From Acetobacteraceae bacterium (lineage in GTDB: Bacteria > Pseudomonadota > Alphaproteobacteria > Acetobacterales > Acetobacteraceae), in the NCBI GenBank assembly GCA_030039695.1, contig JASHVB010000774.1, positions 1 through 22,147 on the forward strand: 22,147 nucleotides of DNA, in the 5' to 3' direction. The notes beneath the pieces are model-generated. The model was not told where the DNA came from. It saw only the letters and a program-made list of their open reading frames with translations, and did not search any database. The position numbers and the translations under genes are program-made. Every line of letters starts with the position of its first letter. Positions within the stretch are counted from its first letter, which is position 1. Below, piece by piece: positions 1 to 7,759 of the stretch.

Positions 1-741
1 ATCGGGCCGTTCGTTGGCGCGCTGTGCGCCGGGCCGATCGTGTTCGCCGGAGGCGCGCTGGTCTACCAGTTCATCATCGGCCGCGTCTCCGGCATGCGCA
101 CCGCCAGCGTCACCAGCGACAGCCGCTTCGGCCAGCTTATCGTCACGCTGGGCATCTCGCTGATTCTGCAGAACGGTGGCCTGCTGCTATTTGGTTCCAC
201 GCCTCAGACCGTGCGCACGCCGCTAGCCTCGCACGCCTTCCTGGTCAGCGGTTTTTATGGCGACGCGACCGTGTTCCTAAACAAGGCGCGGCTCATCGCG
301 TGCTTCGTCGCGGTGGTTGTCGCCGGCACGCTGTACACGGTGATGGAATACACCACTCTCGGTAAGGCAATGCGCGCGGCCGCGGACAATCCGACCGCAG
401 CCACTTACATGGGTATCGACGTCCACCGCACCTATCGCCTGGCCTTCGGGATCGGTAGCGGCATCACGGCGATCGCGGGCGGGCTGATGGCTACGTACCT
501 GTCGTTCGATCCGTTCATCGGCTTCGCCTATGTCGTTATCATGTATTCCGGCGTCGTACTGGGCGGCATGGGCAGCATCATGGGCGCCTTCTGGGGTGGT
601 CTGCTAGTCGGCTTCGTGCAGCAGTGCTCCACCCTGGTGCTGCCGCCGCAATTGCAGAACGCGGTGATCTTCGTCGTGTTCCTGCTGATCATGCTGCTGC
701 GGCCCCAGGGCTTGTTCGGTCGCTCGGCTGAACGCGCATGA
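1..741 (+). CDS. livH: LivH-type branched-chain amino acid ABC permease, 5' truncated
   Basis: This is an inner-membrane permease subunit of a Liv/HAAT-family importer. The frame is open from base 1 with no stop, so the true start lies upstream of the window. About 246 residues remain, against roughly 290 for the family, so only some 40 N-terminal residues are missing. The visible part alternates hydrophobic segments with short loops. It carries the family-typical stretch LGKAMRAAADNPTAATYMGI (codons at about 358-417), the cytoplasmic loop that contacts the ATPases, and ends in the usual LRPQGLFG. The stop TGA overlaps the ATG of the next gene (ATGA at 738-741), which indicates translational coupling with the LivM-LivG fusion. 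Family assignment is firm. The transported solute is not determinable, because HAAT systems also carry amides, urea, benzoates and other small acids. Confidence 0.93.
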   Translation: MGPFVGALCAGPIVFAGGALVYQFIIGRVSGMRTASVTSDSRFGQLIVTLGISLILQNGGLLLFGSTPQTVRTPLASHAFLVSGFYGDATVFLNKARLIACFVAVVVAGTLYTVMEYTTLGKAMRAAADNPTAATYMGIDVHRTYRLAFGIGSGITAIAGGLMATYLSFDPFIGFAYVVIMYSGVVLGGMGSIMGAFWGGLLVGFVQQCSTLVLPPQLQNAVIFVVFLLIMLLRPQGLFGRSAERA

Positions 742-2504
742 GACGCGGTGCCGGCATCCGGTTGCGCCGTGACGGTGTCGCGCTGGCAATCGTCGCGGTA
801 GTGTACCTGGTCGCGTCGAGCCTGGTACATAACAGCTATTACCAGCTGATCATGACGCTGGTGCCAATCTGGGCCACGTTTGGCGTGTCGTGGAACATCC
901 TTTCCGGCTATGGCGGGCAGCTTTCCTTCGGCCATGCCTCGTTCTTTGGCATCGGCGCCTACACCGTGACGCTGGCGTTGGTTTACTGGGGATTGACACC
1001 CTGGCTGGGTATTCCGATCGGCATGGCGATTGGCGCTGTCATGGCGGTGCTGATTGGCTGGCCGACCTTTCGCCTGCGCGGCCATTATTTCGCGTTGGCT
1101 ATGTTGGCCTATCCGCTGGTGCTCTTGTACGTGCTGGAATATCTGGGCTTTCAGGAGATGACCCTGCCGATGCACAGGTCTTATCCGGTCTGGTTCCTGC
1201 AGTTCAAGGACCCACATTACTATACGTATCTCGCCGTCGGCCTGCTGGTACTCGGCATGATCGTCTGCATGCTCGTGGAGAATTCGCGCTTCGGCCTCGC
1301 ATTGCTCGCGGTGCGGCAGAACGAACTTGCCGCCGAGGCCGCAGGCATCGATTCCTGGCGCTGGAAGATGCGTGCGCTGGTGGTGTCGGGCGTGATCGCC
1401 GCCGCCTGCGGCGGGCTCTATGCCTGCGTGCTGCTGATTGTGACGCCGGATTCCGTGTTCGGATTGCTGGTATCCGCACAGCCGGTCGTGCTGACCTTGT
1501 TCGGCGGCATGGCTGGGCTTTGGGGACCGGCGATCGGCGCCGCGATCCTGGTGCCACTGGCCGAGCTGCTGAACGTGCAGCTTGGCAATATCCTGCCGGG
1601 CATTCAGGGCGTTGTGTACGGCGCAGCGATCATCATCATCATGCTTTCAGCACCCGAAGGCCTGTTCTGGACGGTGCGCGATCGGCTGCTGCGCCATCGC
1701 GCACCGCCGGCTGCGCCGGAGTCGGAGGAATTCTCGGCACACCGCGTCGCGGCGGTCGTGCCGGCCGACGGCCCGCTTCTGCACGTCGAAGGCCTGTCCA
1801 AGACGTTCGGTGGTCTGCGCGCCGTCAGCGAGGTTGGCTTATCCATCGCATCCGGTGAGATCCTCGGCATCATCGGCCCGAATGGCGCGGGCAAGACCAC
1901 GCTGTTCAACCTGCTGAACGGTGTGCTGCCCGCGGATTCCGGCCGCGCGACGCTTTGCGGGGAGCCGCTGCTTGGCCGCGCGGTGCATCGCGTCTGCCGC
2001 ATGGGCGTCGGCCGCACCTTTCAGGTGGTGCGCAGCTTTCCGCGCCTGTCCCTGCTCGACAACGTCGTGGTGGGTGCGTATGGCGCGGGCCTTGCCGATC
2101 GCGAGGCGATCGCATCGGCGGTCGCCGCGTTGGCGCGCGTCGGTCTGCATAGTCAGGTCGGCTCACAGGCCGGACAGCTTACCAATAAGGAGTTGCGGCT
2201 GATGGAACTGGCCCGCGCACTCGCCGGCCGCCCGCGTTTGCTGCTGCTGGACGAGACGCTCGCCGGGCTTGGCCGCGACGAATGCAACGAGGTGCTGGAC
2301 GTACTGGCGCGGTTGCGCGAGGAAGGCATGACCATCGCCATAATCGAACACACGATGCACGCGATGCTGAAACTTGCCGATCGCTTTGTTGTGCTGGACC
2401 ACGGCCGTGTTCTCGCCAGTGGCCGGCCGCGCGAAGTCGTGGAGGACCGCGCGGTTATCGAAGCGTATCTCGGCAAGAAGTGGCTGGAACGGCAACATGC
2501 TTAG
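738..2504 (+). CDS. livM-livG: LivM-LivG fusion: ABC permease joined to ATPase
   Basis: One 588-residue chain carries two importer subunits that are separate in the classical system. Residues 1 to about 315 are a LivM permease with many hydrophobic segments and the typical [20 protein letters not shown] near 51-70. After a linker of about 25 residues, residues about 340-588 are a LivG ATPase. It has Walker [10 protein letters not shown] at 380-388 (Lys386), Walker B LLLLDE ending Asp505-Glu506, and an H-loop His538 (IIEHTMHA). The ABC signature is not LSGGQ but LTNKE at 481-485, and the usual DEP after Walker B is DET. Similar divergent C-loops occur in some LivG subfamilies, so this need not mean inactivity. 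The start ATG overlaps the livH stop. The fusion would lock a permease half and its ATPase at 1:1, with LivF supplying the second ATPase. No frameshift is needed to read through the junction. Confidence 0.93.
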   Translation: MRRGAGIRLRRDGVALAIVAVVYLVASSLVHNSYYQLIMTLVPIWATFGVSWNILSGYGGQLSFGHASFFGIGAYTVTLALVYWGLTPWLGIPIGMAIGAVMAVLIGWPTFRLRGHYFALAMLAYPLVLLYVLEYLGFQEMTLPMHRSYPVWFLQFKDPHYYTYLAVGLLVLGMIVCMLVENSRFGLALLAVRQNELAAEAAGIDSWRWKMRALVVSGVIAAACGGLYACVLLIVTPDSVFGLLVSAQPVVLTLFGGMAGLWGPAIGAAILVPLAELLNVQLGNILPGIQGVVYGAAIIIIMLSAPEGLFWTVRDRLLRHRAPPAAPESEEFSAHRVAAVVPADGPLLHVEGLSKTFGGLRAVSEVGLSIASGEILGIIGPNGAGKTTLFNLLNGVLPADSGRATLCGEPLLGRAVHRVCRMGVGRTFQVVRSFPRLSLLDNVVVGAYGAGLADREAIASAVAALARVGLHSQVGSQAGQLTNKELRLMELARALAGRPRLLLLDETLAGLGRDECNEVLDVLARLREEGMTIAIIEHTMHAMLKLADRFVVLDHGRVLASGRPREVVEDRAVIEAYLGKKWLERQHA

Positions 2505-2635
2505 ATTGTCGCAGCGACGATTTCGCCCGTCATGGCTGAGCTTGAGCCGGCCGTCTGCGCGCGACCGACGGTGTGTGGGTGACCGACTCAAGCCCGATCG
2601 AGACGGATTTCGCCAGGCCACTCTCGGCGTGCTCC

Positions 2636-3358
2636 ATGCTTGAAATCCGTAACCTCTCTGTCGCCTACGGCGGACTTCGCGCGCTCATCGATGTCTCGCT
2701 CAGCGTAGGCGAAGGCCAGTTCGTCACCGTTGTCGGCCCGAACGGTGCCGGCAAATCCACCTTATTCAAAACCATTTGCGGCGTCGTGCCGTCGGTGCAG
2801 GGCAGTGTGACATTCCAAGGTCAGGACCTGTTGCACCTGCCGGCCGCGGCACGCGCGCATGTCGGCATCGCACATGTACCCGAAGGCCGCCAGGTGTTCC
2901 GCACACTGACCGTACGCGAAAATCTCGAGATGGGTGCCTATACAAAAGCCGGCCGGGCGCAATGGCAGCGAACGCTGGATCGAATCCACGGCCTGTTCCC
3001 AATCCTGCATGAACGCGCCCAACAGCTCGCCGGCACCTTATCGGGCGGAGAGCAACAAATGCTGGCCATCGGAAGAGGACTGGCCTCGGGACCGAAATTG
3101 CTGATGCTCGATGAGCCGTCGATGGGTCTGGCACCAGCGATCGCCGATACAATCTTCGAACGCGTCGCGCAAATCCACAAGGAAGACGGACTGACCATCC
3201 TGCTCGTCGAGCAACGCGTGGCAGAAGCTCTGGAACTTTCCGATCATGGCTATGTGCTCGAGACCGGGCACATGGTACTGGACGGACCATACGAGACGCT
3301 GCTGGCGGACGAGCGCGTCCGCCGCTCGTATCTCGGACTGACAGATACCCAGGACTGA
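2636..3358 (+). CDS. livF: LivF-type ABC transporter ATPase
   Basis: This is the cytoplasmic ATPase subunit, 240 residues, the standard LivF length. Walker A GPNGAGKST lies at 34-42, the canonical signature LSGGEQ at 135-140, and Walker B LLMLDEP with Asp159-Glu160. The C-terminal YLGL typical of LivF is present. I chose ATG 2636 because the family starts at about MLEIRNLSVAYGG. An in-frame GTG at 2573 would add 21 residues of unconserved sequence. No strong Shine-Dalgarno precedes 2636, so the start is slightly uncertain. It follows the LivM-LivG fusion after a 131-base gap that holds no gene. It probably pairs with the fused LivG domain as the second, canonical nucleotide-binding site. Confidence 0.93.
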   Translation: MLEIRNLSVAYGGLRALIDVSLSVGEGQFVTVVGPNGAGKSTLFKTICGVVPSVQGSVTFQGQDLLHLPAAARAHVGIAHVPEGRQVFRTLTVRENLEMGAYTKAGRAQWQRTLDRIHGLFPILHERAQQLAGTLSGGEQQMLAIGRGLASGPKLLMLDEPSMGLAPAIADTIFERVAQIHKEDGLTILLVEQRVAEALELSDHGYVLETGHMVLDGPYETLLADERVRRSYLGLTDTQD

Positions 3359-3378
3359 CCAGGGGGAGGGAACCCACG

Positions 3379-4617
3379 ATGACAGCAGTCAATATCGGCC
3401 GGCGCGGCGCGCTGGGATTGGGCGTGGCGGCCGGAGCAACGGCGTTGGCAACGCGCCGCCTGCGCGCACAGCCGAAGGACGTCGAAATCGCCATGCTGGT
3501 GCCACTGTCCGGTCCGTGGGCGCGCGAAGGCCAGTTGGAGAAGATGGGCGCCGAAATGGCAATCGACGATGTGAACAAGGCCGGCGGCATTAAGGCCTTG
3601 GGTGGCGCCAAGCTGAAGCTGCTGGAATTCGACACGCAGGACACCGCCGAGAAAGCCAAGGATGCGGCACAGCGCATGTTGGCGCAGAACCCGGACCTGG
3701 TCGGCGGTTTCGGCTGCTGGCTGTCCACGTTCACGCTGCCGGTTACCGAAATCACCGAGCGCGCAAATCTGCCATGGCTCACGCTGTCCTATTCCGATCT
3801 CATTACCAGCCGTGGTTACAAGTACGTGTTCCAGTCCTCACCGACCGCGGTGCAACAGGCCGAGGACACCATTCCGATGGTCATGTCGCTGGCAGAGAAG
3901 GCAACCGGCAAGAGGCCAACCAAGATCGCGATGATCGGCGACAACACCGCAGCCTCGGTCAGCTTTCGCAAGCCGATCATGGACCACGTGCTGAAGGACG
4001 AAAAACTTACAGCAGTGATCAATGAAACCTACACGCCGCCGCTGAGCGACGCGACGACACTAGTGCAGCCGGTCCGTAGCGCCCGTCCCGACTTTGCACT
4101 GCTGCTCTCGACCAATGTGCCCGACGACAAACTGCTGCTCGACAATTTCAGCGAATTCGGGATGCCCCCCTCGAAGCTGCCGCTGATCGGCAGCGGCGGG
4201 CACTGGGCGGTGCCGGAACTGCTGAAGAACACCGGCAAGGAAGAGCTCGACGGCATGCTGGTCGGCCTGGCCAACTGGCCGGGCAAGGCGGTTGAAGACG
4301 TGTCGAAACGCTTCATCACGCGGACCGGCGAACCGTGGTTCGGCCATGACTCGATCTTTGCCTATGCGCACGTGCTGATCTTAGCTGCAGCGTTGGAGCA
4401 GGCCGGTATCGCTAACCGCGAGAAGGTGAACAAAGCGATCCACAGTCTGGACATGACGACCGGCCCGGCGTTGTTCTTTCCGGGCCATCATCTGCAATAC
4501 GACGCGCGGGGCCGGCGCGTTGGCGCCAAGATGGTGATGATCCAGTGGCAGAACGGTGTGCCGGTGACGGTGTATCCGACGGATGTCGCGGTCGCGCAGC
4601 CTCAGTGGAAGGTGTGA
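3379..4617 (+). CDS. Periplasmic substrate-binding protein of the Liv/HAAT importer
   Basis: The 412-residue protein belongs to the LivK/amide-binding (type 1 periplasmic binding) family. The N-terminus has the twin arginine GRRGALGLG followed by a short hydrophobic Ala/Gly stretch and an RAQ/PKD junction near residue 32, so a Tat-type leader is likely. The mature start VEIAMLVPLSGPWAREGQ is the family hallmark, where the Ser/Pro loop contacts ligand. It continues with AIDDVNKAGGIKALGG and the typical GGFGCWLSTFTLPVTEI. A strong ribosome site, AGGGGGAGGG, sits at 3361-3370 just before the start. This matches the usual high expression of binding proteins relative to membrane subunits. It lies 20 bases after livF and 4 bases before the hydrolase gene, so all five genes look like one operon. 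The ligand is unknown. Confidence 0.92.
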   Translation: MTAVNIGRRGALGLGVAAGATALATRRLRAQPKDVEIAMLVPLSGPWAREGQLEKMGAEMAIDDVNKAGGIKALGGAKLKLLEFDTQDTAEKAKDAAQRMLAQNPDLVGGFGCWLSTFTLPVTEITERANLPWLTLSYSDLITSRGYKYVFQSSPTAVQQAEDTIPMVMSLAEKATGKRPTKIAMIGDNTAASVSFRKPIMDHVLKDEKLTAVINETYTPPLSDATTLVQPVRSARPDFALLLSTNVPDDKLLLDNFSEFGMPPSKLPLIGSGGHWAVPELLKNTGKEELDGMLVGLANWPGKAVEDVSKRFITRTGEPWFGHDSIFAYAHVLILAAALEQAGIANREKVNKAIHSLDMTTGPALFFPGHHLQYDARGRRVGAKMVMIQWQNGVPVTVYPTDVAVAQPQWKV

Positions 4618-4621
4618 TCTG

Positions 4622-5422
4622 ATGCCGGAGCTCTCGCCCTATGAAGTCTACGCCGTGCGCTACGCCCATAATCCTAATGCGCGGCGGGCTAACAACTTCA
4701 TTGGCGGCGATCCGCATGACGGGCCGATGCCGCTAGACTATTTCGTATGGGCAATCAAGGGAGCCGGCGGCGCCTTCGTGTTCGACACCGGCTTCGATGA
4801 GGCGATGGGAGCGAAGCGAGCACGGCAATTCCTGCGCTCGCCCTCCGTCGGCCTGAAGGCGGTCGGCGTCGAGCCGCACGACGTGCGTGACGTGATCCTA
4901 TCGCATATGCACTACGACCATTGCGGCAACTACGACTTGTTCCCTCACGCACGATACCACGTGCAGGACATCGAGATGGCCTATTGCACCGGACGGTGCA
5001 TGTGCCATCCCGGCCTGCGTGGTCCGTTCGAGGAAGAAGACGTCGTGGCGATGGTGCGGAAGATATTCGATGGCCGCGTGGTGTTCCACGACCTGGTCGA
5101 TGAACTGGCGCCAGGGCTGACGGTGCATCACATCGGCGGGCACTCGAAGGGGTTGCAGGTCATGCGGGTGTGGACACAGCGCGGCTGGATGGTGCTGGCG
5201 TCTGATGCGAGCCACTTCTACGCCAACATGGAGGAAGGCCGCGCTTTCCCGATCCTACACTCTCACGAGGACACGCTGCGCGGCTACGAGACGATGCGGA
5301 AGCTGGCCAGTGCACCGAATGCGATCATTCCCGGGCACGATCCGCTGGTGCTGGCGCGCTATCCGGCGGCGAGGTCGGGGCTGGAAGGTGTCGCGGTAAG
5401 GTTGGACGTCGAGCCAAAATAA
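4622..5422 (+). CDS. Metallo-beta-lactamase-fold hydrolase, N-acyl-homoserine lactonase-like
   Basis: This is a 266-residue MBL-fold enzyme with a complete dinuclear metal site: His95-x-His97-x-Asp99-His100 in SHMHYDHCGN, His174 in GGHSKG, Asp195 in ASDASHF, and His239 in IIPGHDP. Length and motif spacing match the AHL-lactonase/AttM branch of the superfamily, whose members open lactones. Related proteins hydrolyse other esters or lactones, so substrate is not assigned. There is no signal peptide, so it should be cytoplasmic. I chose ATG 4622, 4 bases after the binding-protein stop. An in-frame ATG at 4583 would lie inside the upstream gene. Placement as last gene of the importer operon suggests it acts on the imported solute or an early intermediate. 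A perfect hairpin begins at its stop codon. Confidence 0.88.
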   Translation: MPELSPYEVYAVRYAHNPNARRANNFIGGDPHDGPMPLDYFVWAIKGAGGAFVFDTGFDEAMGAKRARQFLRSPSVGLKAVGVEPHDVRDVILSHMHYDHCGNYDLFPHARYHVQDIEMAYCTGRCMCHPGLRGPFEEEDVVAMVRKIFDGRVVFHDLVDELAPGLTVHHIGGHSKGLQVMRVWTQRGWMVLASDASHFYANMEEGRAFPILHSHEDTLRGYETMRKLASAPNAIIPGHDPLVLARYPAARSGLEGVAVRLDVEPK

Positions 5423-5485
5423 CCTCTCCCGCGCCGCGCGGGAGAGGTCGCGGCGCGACGCGTCGAGGGTGAAGGTGGTGCGGTT
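5422..5485. repeat. Palindromic dispersed repeat, family B copy 1
   Basis: A perfect 12-bp stem (5422-5433 with 5437-5448, loop CCG) starts on the last base of the hydrolase stop codon. It runs on into GGGAGAGGTCGCGG (5440-5453) and ends near GGTGCGGTT (5477-5485). The same 14-base core recurs at 15767-15780. The hairpin has no T-run, so it may act as a REP-like 3' stabiliser or weak terminator rather than a classical intrinsic terminator. Confidence 0.7.
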
Positions 5486-5492
5486 GTTCTGC

Positions 5493-5521
5493 ACCTAGCA
5501 TGCTTACCCACAGTGCTAGGT
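5493..5521. terminator. Inverted repeat between convergent genes, possible terminator
   Basis: ACCTAGCA (5493-5500) pairs perfectly with TGCTAGGT (5514-5521) across a 13-base loop. It sits between the forward hydrolase gene and the reverse SDR pseudogene. There is no U-tract on either side, so a terminator role is only suggested by position. Confidence 0.35.
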
Positions 5522-5555
5522 CCTTCGAACTCTCCTCCTTCGCGGGTAAGGTGTG

Positions 5556-6300
5556 CTACGATCGGAAGGCCCCGCCGTTCACATGAATCGTTTGCCCGGT
5601 GATAATGCGCGTCTGGTCGGAGCACAGCAAACGCACCATCGACGCGATTTCCTCCGGCTTGCTGCGCCGTCTAACCGGCGTGGCCGGCAAGTGCGCCCGG
5701 CCCGTGTTCCCCCCTACGGCGAACCCGCGTGCCGTGGCGATCGATCCTGGCGCGACGGTGTTTACCGTCACATTCTTCGCGCTAGGCTCCTTCGCTAGAG
5801 CACGCGTCAACCCGATCATGTCGGCCTTTGCCGTAACCGCACGCTCGCGCCCGACCGCGCCGGAATGCGCGGAGATTCGTCCAATATTTACAATCGATCC
5901 GCCGCCCGCCGCGACGATGTGCGGCACCGCTGCACGCGCAGGAGAACGCGCGGTCCTGCGATCGGTGCCGAGGATCTCTCGCCATTCCGCTGACGTCATC
6001 TCGGCGGACTTCGTCTACCGCAGAATCGATGCGTGGTTCATCAGCACGTCCAGCCGACCGAAGCACCCACCGTCGTGTCCACCAAAGCCGCGGCCTGTGC
6101 ATGATCGGCAATGTCCACCATATGCGTGTCCGCGTCGCTGCCGGCCGCCCGCACCAGTCGCGCGGTTTCGCGCGCATCCGCTCGGTAACAGCGTGTTGTG
6201 ACCATCACCCGATAGCCCTCACGTGCGAGATGCAGCGCGATCTGCCGACCAGTGTTCAGCGCACTCCGGTCACCAGTGCGACCTTTTGTTTCTGTGCCAT
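5556..6300 (-). pseudogene. Frameshifted short-chain dehydrogenase/reductase (SDR) pseudogene
   Basis: On the minus strand an SDR of normal length (about 248 codons) can be traced from ATG at 6300 to TAG at 5556-5558, but only through three frames. It begins MAQKQKVALVTG, then loses one base near 6266. In the next frame it reads SALNTGRQIALHLAREG, so the joined motif TGSALNTGR matches the TGGxxNIGR cofactor loop of this subgroup. Near 6065 it shifts again to FGRLDVLMNHAS. An in-frame TAG lies at 6015-6017. It then continues MTSAEWREILGT through SIVNIGRISAHSG, MIGLTRALAKE and GQTIHVNGGAF to the end. A local scrambled patch lies near 5944-5975. The position four before the catalytic-region Lys (VTAKA) is Ala, not Tyr. 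A good ribosome site (GGGAGGAG) survives before the ATG. It is a recent pseudogene, or less likely several sequencing errors. Confidence 0.85.
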
Positions 6301-6391
6301 TTGGATCTCCTCCCGCCCGATTGGACTCGCAAAGCCGCTTGGTGTGCAATGGTCACGCATTGCTTCGTACCAGCGGCATGAGGAGGAAACC

Positions 6392-6718
6392 ATGGCCCAG
6401 GCACCTTCGACCGAATCGCGTGACCGCGTCCGCGGTACTGTTCCCAAGCTGATCGACCTGTCAGAGAAGGTGTTGTTCGGCGACGTGTGGGAGCGCCCGC
6501 AACTCTCCAAGCGCGACCGGAGCCTGATCGTCTGCGCCACACTGATTGCCACCTATCGCCCGGAGCAATTGCGCGGCCATCTGCAGCGCGCGCTGCACAA
6601 CGGCGTGACGAAGGAGGAGCTGTCTGAGGTGATCACCCATCTCGCGTTCTATGCCGGCTGGCCGGCGGCGATGAGCGCAGCAAACATCGCGCGTGAAGTG
6701 TTCGAGGCTAATCCGTAA
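6392..6718 (+). CDS. Carboxymuconolactone decarboxylase (CMD) family protein
   Basis: This is a 108-residue all-helical protein of the CMD/AhpD-like family. Typical features are WERPQLSKRDRSLIVCATLIA at about 33-53, LRGHLQRALHNGVTKEELSE at about 60-79 with the conserved His, and ITHLAFYAGWPAAMSA. There is no CxxC in the His region, so it groups with the decarboxylase/isomerase-like branch rather than the AhpD peroxidases. In the protocatechuate pathway this fold decarboxylates gamma-carboxymuconolactone, but many paralogues have unknown substrates. Start ATG 6392 follows a strong AGGAGG at 6381-6386. An upstream open frame to 6029 is overlap with the pseudogene. It is divergent from the SDR pseudogene (91-base gap) and ends 6 bases before the dehydrogenase gene, with which it should be cotranscribed. 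Confidence 0.88.
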   Translation: MAQAPSTESRDRVRGTVPKLIDLSEKVLFGDVWERPQLSKRDRSLIVCATLIATYRPEQLRGHLQRALHNGVTKEELSEVITHLAFYAGWPAAMSAANIAREVFEANP

Positions 6719-6724
6719 GGGAAG

Positions 6725-7672
6725 ATGACCATGCAAGCCGGATTCATTGGCCTGGGCACCATGGGTGCCAGCATGGCCGCGAACCTGCAAAAAGGACTGA
6801 GTGCTCGCGGTGACACACTGGTCGTGCACGACATCCGCCGCGAAGCCGCGCAGCGCCACATGCGCGACGGCGCAAAATGGGCAGACACGCCGCAGGCCGT
6901 GGCCGAGCGAAGTGACGTGATCTTCACGTCGCTACCCGGCCCGCCCGAATTCGAATCGGTCGCGGCCGGCCTGCTGGCCGGCATCAACAAGGACGCAGTC
7001 TGGTTCGACCTAACGACCAATTCGCCGACCGTCATCCGCAAGGCGCACGAACAGTTCGCGGCCAAAGGCGCACATTTGTTCGACGCGCCAGTCAGCGGCG
7101 GACCTCGCGGCGCGGCGAGCGGTAAGCTCGCCATCTGGTGCGGTGGCGATCAGGACCTATTCGAAAAATGGAAGCCGGTGCTAGATATGATCGGCGACGC
7201 AGCGCAGTACGTCGGGCCGATCGGTGCCGGCTCGGTGGCCAAGTTGGTGCACAACTGCTTCGGCTACATTGCCACGGCTGCGGCCGCAGAAGTGTTTTCG
7301 ATGGGCGTGAAAGCCGGTATCGAGCCGCTGGCGATCTGGGAGGCGGTGCGCAAGGGTGCGATTGGCCGGCGCGGCGGGTTCGACTCGCTGACCGATCAGT
7401 TCCTGCCCAACAAGTACGAGCCGCCGGCCTTCGCGCTGCGTCTCGCGCACAAGGACGTGTCGCTGGCGACGGCGCTCGGACGCGAGTTGAACGTTCCGAT
7501 GCGCATGGCGAACCTGGCACTGGCAGATTTGGCCGAGGGTCTCAATCGCGGCTGGGGCGATCGCGACTCGCGGGCGATCATGCTTTGCCAACTTGAGCGG
7601 GCCGGTGTGAAGATCGAGGTGGATCCGCAGAGGTTGGCAGAGGCGCTGGAGAACAAAGCGACGAACGGGTGA
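6725..7672 (+). CDS. NAD(P)-dependent beta-hydroxyacid dehydrogenase (3-hydroxyisobutyrate dehydrogenase-like)
   Basis: The 315-residue enzyme belongs to the 6-phosphogluconate/3-hydroxyisobutyrate dehydrogenase superfamily. The cofactor loop GFIGLGTMG has Gly9-x-Gly11-x-x-Gly14. The substrate-binding motif DAPVSGGPRGAASGKL lies at 120-135. The catalytic Lys173 and Asn177 are in GAGSVAKLVHN. The C-terminal half is the helical domain that completes the active site. It oxidises a beta-hydroxy acid to the semialdehyde or reduces the reverse, and the substrate cannot be told. ATG 6725 is followed by a second ATG at 6731, and either could initiate. It sits 6 bases after the CMD gene. Downstream lies a large palindrome separating it from the convergent kynureninase gene. 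Confidence 0.9.
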   Translation: MTMQAGFIGLGTMGASMAANLQKGLSARGDTLVVHDIRREAAQRHMRDGAKWADTPQAVAERSDVIFTSLPGPPEFESVAAGLLAGINKDAVWFDLTTNSPTVIRKAHEQFAAKGAHLFDAPVSGGPRGAASGKLAIWCGGDQDLFEKWKPVLDMIGDAAQYVGPIGAGSVAKLVHNCFGYIATAAAAEVFSMGVKAGIEPLAIWEAVRKGAIGRRGGFDSLTDQFLPNKYEPPAFALRLAHKDVSLATALGRELNVPMRMANLALADLAEGLNRGWGDRDSRAIMLCQLERAGVKIEVDPQRLAEALENKATNG

Positions 7673-7684
7673 ATGTCGTCCGTC

Positions 7685-7758
7685 CGTCATTGCGGGGCAC
7701 ATAGCGACGAAGCAATCTCATATGTGGATTGCTTCGGCCTTACGCCCTCGCAACGACG
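7685..7758. repeat. Palindromic dispersed repeat, family A copy 1 (complete)
   Basis: Outer arms CGTCATTGCG (7685-7694) and CGCAACGACG (7749-7758) pair with one G-T mismatch. Inner arms GAAGCAATC (7709-7717) and GATTGCTTC (7727-7735) pair perfectly over a 9-base loop. This is the style of intergenic palindrome common in Bradyrhizobium-like and related alphaproteobacterial genomes. It fills the 87-base gap between two convergent genes and could also serve as a bidirectional terminator. Partial copies lie at 12041-12073 and 20296-20326. Confidence 0.8.
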
Positions 7759-7759
7759 C

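Noticed and set aside
528..1217. Long reverse-strand open frame (229 aa) opposite livH and livM
   Set aside because: It lies antisense to two clearly conserved permease genes, has low-complexity Arg/Gln/His-rich content typical of GC-rich shadow frames, and no ribosome site.
2505..2635. 131-base gap between the LivM-LivG fusion and livF
   Set aside because: Checked for a small gene or RNA. Only a short 5-bp hairpin (GTCGC-A-GCGAC) was seen, too weak to call.
2766..3782. Reverse-strand frame of 338 aa opposite livF and the binding protein
   Set aside because: It is a composition-driven shadow spanning two recognised genes on the other strand, with Arg/Ser/Pro-rich sequence and no domain.
6321..6350. 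Possible sigma70 promoter (TTGGAC, 18-base spacer, TGCAAT) before the CMD gene
   Set aside because: The -10 box is weak and such matches are frequent by chance. It is not reported as a feature.
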